Source: Microbacterium sp. lyk4-40-TSB-66
Lineage (GTDB): Bacteria > Actinomycetota > Actinomycetes > Actinomycetales > Microbacteriaceae
Reading direction: 5' to 3'
Length of the DNA stretch: 64,000 bases
Assembly: GCF_030209475.1 (NCBI RefSeq)
Contig: NZ_JARVRW010000001.1
Span: 372,001-436,000, forward strand
Both the position numbers and the translations under genes were made by a program. Below are positions 59,512-64,000 of the stretch, one piece after another (the first letter of the stretch is position 1; each line of letters opens with the position of its first letter). A model generated the notes under the pieces. It saw only the letters and a program-made list of their open reading frames with translations, did no database searches and was not told the origin of the DNA.

Positions 59512-61230
59512 TCAGATTCGTGCGACCCCGGCCTGCGCGAGGTCGACACGGTGCGAAGACCGCAGAATCCCGGTAGTACGGGAGACTTCCTCGTCGACGC
59601 GATCGGCGTCCCACCCGAGCGGTGCGGCGATCGTCTCGGCGACCTCGCGGAGCGTGCGATCGGTCATGCCGCCGACGAACGCGAGGTGGGTCCGGCGCAG
59701 CAGCACGTCGATCAGGTGCACCACCTGCTCGTTCTCGGCGATCCAGGTCAGCTCCTCCCGGTAGTACCCGGGAGCGTCGGGGACCGGGGTCGGCTCCGAC
59801 GGGAGGGCGGCGAGGATCGCGTCGGCGCGCGTGCCGTAGCGCTCGAGCATCGCCTCGACGAGGTCGGCGCTGTGCGCATCCGTGCGCGCCGAGATCCAGC
59901 GACGACGCTGCTCGGGGGTGGCGGGGAATCCCGCGCCGCCGCCGATCGCCAGCCCCTGGGTGCTGACGCGGTGCGGACGACGCAGCTTCTGCAGCGTCTT
60001 CATGCTCATGTGCTCGGCGAGGGCACGGAAGGTCGTCCACTTGCCGCCGACGAGGCTCAGGGCGGGGACGCCGGCGATCTCGTCCTCGACGATGCGGTAG
60101 TCGCGCGACACGAAGCCGGGGGCGGTGTCGTCGTGGCGGGGGAGCGGACGGATGCCGGAGAACGTGTAGACGATCTGCGAGCTGTCCACCGCGACGTTCG
60201 GGAAGACGTGACCGATGAGGTCGAAGAAGTAGGCGATCTCGTCGTCGGTGCACACGACCGGCTTCGACGGGTCGGCGTCGATGTCGGTGGTGCCGACGAG
60301 CACCCGACCCTTGAGCGGGTAGATGAGCACGATGCGGCCGTCGGAGTGCTCGAAGAAGATCTCGCGTCCGCCGGTCGCCGCGAGCAGCTCCGGGTTGTCG
60401 AGCACGATGTGCGAGCCCTTGGTACCGCCCATGAACGACGTCGTGAGCCCCATGGCCGCGTTCGCCAGGTCGGTCCAGGGGCCGGCCGTGTTCAGTACGA
60501 CCTTCGCCTTGACGCTGAACTCCTCGCCCGAGACCTCGTCGCGGACGCGGACGCCGTTCGCGTCCGCACCGACGGCCGAGACGTAGTTGACCGCCTGCGT
60601 GCGGCCGCCGCCGGCCTCGATGCCGTCGCGCAGCACGTCGAGTGCGATGCGCTCCGGATCGTGCATGGAGGCGTCGAAGTAGGTTGCGGTGTACGCGAGG
60701 TCGGAGTTGAGCTGGGGGAGTTCGGCGAGCGACTTCTTCTTGCCGAGGAACTTGTGCCGGGGAACCGAGCCGCCGTCGCGCGAGAAGGTGTCGTACATGA
60801 TCAGGCCGACCTTGATCAGCAGGGCGCCGCGCTCGTTGGGCTTGCCGCGGCCGTGCGTGACCAGCAGTCGGAAGGGCGCGGAGAGGATGCCGGAGAACGT
60901 CTTGTAGATCGGGATCGTCGTCTCGAGCGGCTTGACGTAGTGCGGGGCGGTCTTGAGCAGGTCGTTGCGCTCGGTCACGGCCTCTTTCACGAGACGGAAC
61001 TCGCCGTTCTCGAGGTAACGGATGCCGCCGTGCACCATGTGGCTCGACGCCGAGGACGCTCCCGAGACGAAGTCGCCGCGCTCGACGAGGGCGACCTTCA
61101 CGCCCTGCAGGGCGAGGTCGCGGAGAGTGGCGAGGCCGTTGATGCCCCCGCCGATGATCAGGACGTCGAGGTCTTCGGCGTCACGGAGCGCCTGCACATC
61201 GGCGCGGAGCGAAGTTGCGGGGGACGACAT
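59512..61230 (-). CDS. glpD: Aerobic glycerol-3-phosphate dehydrogenase
   Basis: A membrane-associated flavoprotein of 572 aa oxidising glycerol-3-phosphate to dihydroxyacetone phosphate and passing electrons to quinone. The FAD motif IIGGGINGLATLRDLALQG and the following ASSHMVHGGIRYLENGEF, and the IYPLKGRVLVGTTD segment, are diagnostic. I chose ATG 61230 (MSSPATSLRADVQ), with GAAAGG on the minus strand about 12 nt before it. The first gene of the glpDFK block, divergent from the SorC-type regulator. Confidence 0.96.
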   Translation of the reverse strand: MSSPATSLRADVQALRDAEDLDVLIIGGGINGLATLRDLALQGVKVALVERGDFVSGASSASSHMVHGGIRYLENGEFRLVKEAVTERNDLLKTAPHYVKPLETTIPIYKTFSGILSAPFRLLVTHGRGKPNERGALLIKVGLIMYDTFSRDGGSVPRHKFLGKKKSLAELPQLNSDLAYTATYFDASMHDPERIALDVLRDGIEAGGGRTQAVNYVSAVGADANGVRVRDEVSGEEFSVKAKVVLNTAGPWTDLANAAMGLTTSFMGGTKGSHIVLDNPELLAATGGREIFFEHSDGRIVLIYPLKGRVLVGTTDIDADPSKPVVCTDDEIAYFFDLIGHVFPNVAVDSSQIVYTFSGIRPLPRHDDTAPGFVSRDYRIVEDEIAGVPALSLVGGKWTTFRALAEHMSMKTLQKLRRPHRVSTQGLAIGGGAGFPATPEQRRRWISARTDAHSADLVEAMLERYGTRADAILAALPSEPTPVPDAPGYYREELTWIAENEQVVHLIDVLLRRTHLAFVGGMTDRTLREVAETIAAPLGWDADRVDEEVSRTTGILRSSHRVDLAQAGVARI

Positions 61231-61263
61231 GTCGACTGCGACCTTTCGTTGGGGTACCCGATG

Positions 61264-61316
61264 AGAATGCGCCTGTCTGCACGTTGTTGCAAGCCCCTTG
61301 AACAAACGTGCAGAAT
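61264..61316. promoter_or_regulatory. Divergent glpD/regulator promoters with inverted-repeat operator
   Basis: CTGCACGTTGTT (61277-61288) and AACAAACGTGCAG (61301-61313) form an inverted repeat with a one-base difference. Minus-strand TTGCAA (61292-61287) and CATTCT (61269-61264) are 17 nt apart, serving glpD. TTGCAA is its own complement, so the same bases can be the -35 of a plus-strand promoter with CAGAAT (61311-61316, spacer 18) for the regulator. The operator probably binds the SorC-type protein. Confidence 0.65.
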
Positions 61317-61340
61317 GGGCTCTGTGAAGGCGAAGAGACC

Positions 61341-62306
61341 GTGACGACACAGGCCGAGGAGCGCTCCCGCGACGCGCTGCGGGCCGCGCAGCTGTACTAC
61401 ATGCAGGACCTCACGATGGATGCCATCGCGCACGAGATGCGCGTCTCGCGCTCCTCCGTGTCGCGGCTGCTGCAGCATGCCCGCGACGTGGGGCTCGTCA
61501 CCATCTCGATCAGCCCTCCCGATGACGCCCGCGGGCAGATGGCGCAGCGCATCGCCGACCGGTTCGGCATCACCGCGCACGTCGTCCCGACGCCCGCTCG
61601 CACCTCCGAAGCCGAGCGCCTGGAGCGGACGGCCCTGACCGCGGCGCGCATCCTCGCCGAGCGCGTCGAGTCGTCCATGACCGTCGGGGTGGCATGGGGG
61701 TCGACGCTGTCGGCGGTGGCCCGCCACGTTCCGCTCAAGGACGTGCACGACACCCACATCGTGCAGATGAACGGGGCCGCGAACGTCCGCACCTCCGGCA
61801 TCCCGTACGCGGGGGAGATCCTGTCGAAGTTCGGCGCGGCGTGGTCGTCGTCGGTGCACCAATTCCCGGTGCCGGCGCTGTTCGACGACCCGCGCACCAA
61901 GCACGCCATGTGGCGCGAGCGCTCGGTGCGGTCGGTGCTGGAGATCCAGCAGCGGGTGGGGCTGTTCGTGTTCGGCCTCGGCTCGCCCCACGCCGACGTG
62001 CCCTCGCACGTGTACAGCGGCGACTACTTCGACGAACGCGACCGCGCGGTGATCGAGCGTGAGGGCGTCGTCGGCGACTGCGCGACGGTGTTCTACCGCG
62101 CGGACGGGTCGAGCGACATCCCCGAGCTGAACGCCCGCTCCAGCGGACCCGATCTCGACACCGTCCGCCGCATCCCCCGGCGGTTCTGCGTCGTGTCGAG
62201 CCTGTCGAAGCTCGACGGTCTGCGCGGGGCGCTCGCCGCGGGACTGGTCACCGAACTCGTCGTCGAAGAGGCGCTCGCCCGCCGCCTGCTCAGCGTCACC
62301 CGCTGA
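61341..62306 (+). CDS. SorC/DeoR-type sugar-binding transcriptional regulator
   Basis: A 321-residue regulator. The N-terminal helix-turn-helix LTMDAIAHEMRVSRSSVSRLLQHARDVGLV is followed by the SorC effector domain (TVGVAWGSTLSAVARHV, VFGLGSPHADVPSHVYSGDYF). Effectors of the family are phosphorylated sugars or polyols; for this location a phosphorylated glycerol product such as glycerol-3-phosphate or DHAP is plausible. GTG 61341 is preferred over an upstream ATG at 61308 that lies in the operator. Divergent from glpD and convergent with dhaM. Confidence 0.88.
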   Translation: MTTQAEERSRDALRAAQLYYMQDLTMDAIAHEMRVSRSSVSRLLQHARDVGLVTISISPPDDARGQMAQRIADRFGITAHVVPTPARTSEAERLERTALTAARILAERVESSMTVGVAWGSTLSAVARHVPLKDVHDTHIVQMNGAANVRTSGIPYAGEILSKFGAAWSSSVHQFPVPALFDDPRTKHAMWRERSVRSVLEIQQRVGLFVFGLGSPHADVPSHVYSGDYFDERDRAVIEREGVVGDCATVFYRADGSSDIPELNARSSGPDLDTVRRIPRRFCVVSSLSKLDGLRGALAAGLVTELVVEEALARRLLSVTR

Positions 62307-62333
62307 GCGCACCCGGGCTCCCGGCCCCGCGGG

Positions 62334-63080
62334 TCAGCGCTCGCCGAAACCGTCGTCGATGAGCGCGCGCAGCTCGACGAGCGCGGGGTGGGCCTGCGGC
62401 CCCGTCGCGGTGACGCGCACGCGTGATCCCTGTCGCACCCCCAGGGCCATGAGGGCGAGCAGGCTGCGCGCCGAGACCTCTTCGCCGCCCGCGTCGAGAT
62501 CGACGATGCGGACGTCGGCGTCGTACCGCGACGCCGCTTTGACGAAGGTCGCGGCGGGCCGTGCGTGCAGGCCCGACGGGTTCGTCACGATCGCCTCGAA
62601 CGACTCCGCGTCCGGTGACGCGGCTCCGGATGCCGCAGCACCGTCGTCCGCGTCGCGCGCAGCCTCGGGCGCGTCGGCCGCTCCGCCGAGGTGACGGTGC
62701 TTCGCCTCGCCCGCACCGGAGACCTCCGCCGCCACCGCAGCCAGATCCGCCCCGCCCGCGGCCGTGACCACCGCGGCGACGAGTCCCTCCACGAACGGCG
62801 CCGGACTCAATCGCACGCGATCGGGGGCGCCCACGAACTCGAGCGCGGTCTCGGCGCTGAGGATCGCCGAGCCCAGGTCCATGAGCACGAGCACGCCGTC
62901 GCCCGTGTCGGCCTCGTCGACGGCCGCGGCGATGGCGACGGCATCCGTCCCGAGATCGCCGTCGGGTCCCCCCGCCGCCACCCGCACCACCGGCGGCTCG
63001 GCCCCGCCCATCTGCAGGGCGAGCTCGACGGCCGCCTCGGCCAGCGCGCGGCTGTGCGAGACGGCCACGATCCCGATCAC
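62334..63080 (-). CDS. dhaM: DhaM-HPr fusion: PTS phosphotransferase of dihydroxyacetone kinase
   Basis: A 248-residue phosphocarrier. The N-terminal EIIA-Man domain (VSHSRALAEAAVEL) has active-site His9. An Ala-rich linker (about 125-160) leads to an HPr domain with His172 in NPSGLHARPAATFVKAA and a Ser region SARSLLALMALGV. The EI-like third domain of E. coli DhaM is absent. It relays phosphate from PTS enzyme I to the ADP bound in DhaL. Its ATG overlaps the dhaL stop by 4 nt. Confidence 0.93.
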   Translation of the reverse strand: MIGIVAVSHSRALAEAAVELALQMGGAEPPVVRVAAGGPDGDLGTDAVAIAAAVDEADTGDGVLVLMDLGSAILSAETALEFVGAPDRVRLSPAPFVEGLVAAVVTAAGGADLAAVAAEVSGAGEAKHRHLGGAADAPEAARDADDGAAASGAASPDAESFEAIVTNPSGLHARPAATFVKAASRYDADVRIVDLDAGGEEVSARSLLALMALGVRQGSRVRVTATGPQAHPALVELRALIDDGFGER

Positions 63081-63715
63081 GCGGTGCCCGCCAGCGTGTC
63101 GCGCAGGGCCTCGAGGAGCAGGGTCGCCGAGGTCGCCCCGGGGTCGAGGTGCCCGGCGCTGCGCTCGCCCAGGTAGCTCGCGCGCCCCTTACGGGCGACC
63201 AGCGGTTCGGTCGCGTCGCGACCCCGCGCGGCGGCCTCCGCGGCCGCACGGGCGGCCTCGGCCGGAGTGGCACCGCCGCCCGCCGCGGCATCCCACGCAT
63301 CCAGGGCCGGGGAGAGGGCGTCGATCATCGTCTTGTCGCCGAGCTCGGCCTTTCCGCGCGCGACGACCCCCTCCACCCCGGCGCGGAGGGCCGCGCCGAG
63401 CGAGGCGGCATCCACGTCGTCCGACGACAGGGCTGGGCCCATGCGCAGGAACAGCGTCCCGTACAGCGGGCCGCTCGCGCCGCCGACCGACGAGACCAGG
63501 GTCATGCCCACGGTCTTGAACAACTCGGAGGCGCTCGCCGGCGTCTCGTCGAGCTTGGCCACCACCGCGTCGAGGCCGCGCGCCATGTTGGAGCCGTGGT
63601 CGGCGTCGCCGATCTCGGAGTCCAGGCGGGTCAACTCGTCTTTGTGCTGCTGGACGGCGTCACGGAACGCGCGCACCCACGCGACGAGGTCGTCGGTCGA
63701 GACGGCGCCGCTCAT
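63077..63715 (-). CDS. dhaL: Dihydroxyacetone kinase subunit DhaL
   Basis: The ADP-binding subunit of 212 aa. The Mg-ADP aspartates lie in LDSEIGDADHGSNMARG (Asp32, Asp37, Asp39), and the glycine loop SVGGASGPLYGTLF contacts the nucleotide. In the PTS system DhaL keeps its ADP and is rephosphorylated by DhaM, passing phosphate to the substrate on DhaK. The ATG overlaps the dhaK stop; the dhaM ATG overlaps its own stop. Confidence 0.94.
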   Translation of the reverse strand: MSGAVSTDDLVAWVRAFRDAVQQHKDELTRLDSEIGDADHGSNMARGLDAVVAKLDETPASASELFKTVGMTLVSSVGGASGPLYGTLFLRMGPALSSDDVDAASLGAALRAGVEGVVARGKAELGDKTMIDALSPALDAWDAAAGGGATPAEAARAAAEAAARGRDATEPLVARKGRASYLGERSAGHLDPGATSATLLLEALRDTLAGTA

Positions 63716-64000
63716 GCGCCCCACCGGAGGCCCGGGGTGACGACGGGCGCGTCCCACAGCCGCACCATCTCGTCATCGGCCTTGACGACCGTGAGCGAGG
63801 CGCCGGCCATGTCGAGGCTCGTGATGTAGTCGCCGACGAGCACCCGCTCCACCTCGACGCCGGCCTCCGCCAGCAGCGGGGCGATCTCGCCGTACAGCAG
63901 GTACTGCTCGATCAGCGGCGTTCCGCCCAGGCCCGACAGCAGCACGATCGCCCGGCCCACCGGCTCGCCGAAGTCGTGCACGATCGGGTCGACCATCAGC
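63712..64000 (-). CDS. dhaK: Dihydroxyacetone kinase subunit DhaK, C-terminal part
   Basis: The last 95 or so residues of DhaK, cut by the window end. The GLGGTPLIEQYLLYGEI segment and the closing DDEMVRLWDAPVVTPGLRW match the C-terminus of DhaK, the dihydroxyacetone-binding subunit. The covalent substrate His lies earlier, outside the window. It is the first of the dhaK-dhaL-dhaM genes in transcription order. Confidence 0.92.
   Translation of the reverse strand, partial: LMVDPIVHDFGEPVGRAIVLLSGLGGTPLIEQYLLYGEIAPLLAEAGVEVERVLVGDYITSLDMAGASLTVVKADDEMVRLWDAPVVTPGLRWGA

Noticed and set aside
59491..61344. A 617-codon plus-strand frame opposite glpD
   Set aside because: Shadow of glpD; no recognisable domain or ribosome site.

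Overview
The window is a high-GC (roughly 70% by eye) actinobacterial chromosome segment. It most likely comes from Microbacterium or a close member of the Microbacteriaceae. This rests on the order argS-lysA-hom-thrC-thrB-rho-prfA, the long repeat-bearing N-terminus of Rho, the Microbacteriaceae-type small proteins (DUF7882, DUF6458, DUF5684), and genes that are very often translationally coupled by ATGA/GTGA overlaps or preceded by a TAnnnT hexamer 6-10 nt before the start codon (leaderless pattern). I see no insertion sequence, prophage, CRISPR array or rRNA.

Layout. 1-3.8 kb: end of an unidentified gene, trmB, a CPBP-like membrane protein, a guanidine-III riboswitch controlling an SMR guanidinium exporter, and a PIG-V-like mannosyltransferase. 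3.8-9.5 kb: small acidic proteins, a GAF histidine kinase, an SRPBCC/FAD-oxidoreductase pair, a Nei2-type DNA glycosylase and a spore-photoproduct-lyase-family radical SAM protein. 9.6-15.2 kb: accessory small genes, a MarR regulator with its operator, a 28-codon ORF with its own promoter and terminator ahead of rtcB, and tRNA-Arg(CCG). 15.2-20.4 kb: Ser/Thr kinase, lipoprotein, transglutaminase-like protein, argS and a DUF2993 protein. 20.4-25.1 kb: a gene-poor leader, a secreted RCC1-repeat protein with a nine-G tract near its start, and an HprK-like/PqqD-like fusion protein.

25.3-33.7 kb is the conserved aspartate-family block (lysA, hom, thrC, thrB) followed by rho and prfA. 33.8-40.05 kb is a minus-strand block (secreted GH43-like protein, amidase, epsC, cysK) lying between prfA and prmC. 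40.1-50.5 kb returns to conserved housekeeping: prmC, Sua5/TsaC, a WecA/MraY-type transferase, an AtpI-like protein and the complete ATP synthase operon atpBEFHAGDC, closed by a strong terminator. atpB appears to start at a CTG codon.

50.6-56.9 kb holds single genes: yaaA, DUF5684, a PP2C phosphatase, an APC permease, asparaginase, an OsmC peroxidase and a small membrane protein. 57.0-64 kb is a glycerol/dihydroxyacetone region. glpD, glpF and glpK are transcribed away from a SorC-type regulator across a shared inverted-repeat operator. dhaK (cut by the window end), dhaL and a DhaM-HPr fusion follow. Together these genes take up glycerol, phosphorylate and oxidise it to dihydroxyacetone phosphate, and phosphorylate dihydroxyacetone through the PTS.

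No large undescribed system stands out. The most interesting signals are smaller: the poly-G tract in the RCC1 gene, the orphan HprK-PqqD fusion, the mini-gene with terminator before rtcB, and the roughly 80 copies of GGATGCC/GGCATCC scattered through coding and terminator sequence.
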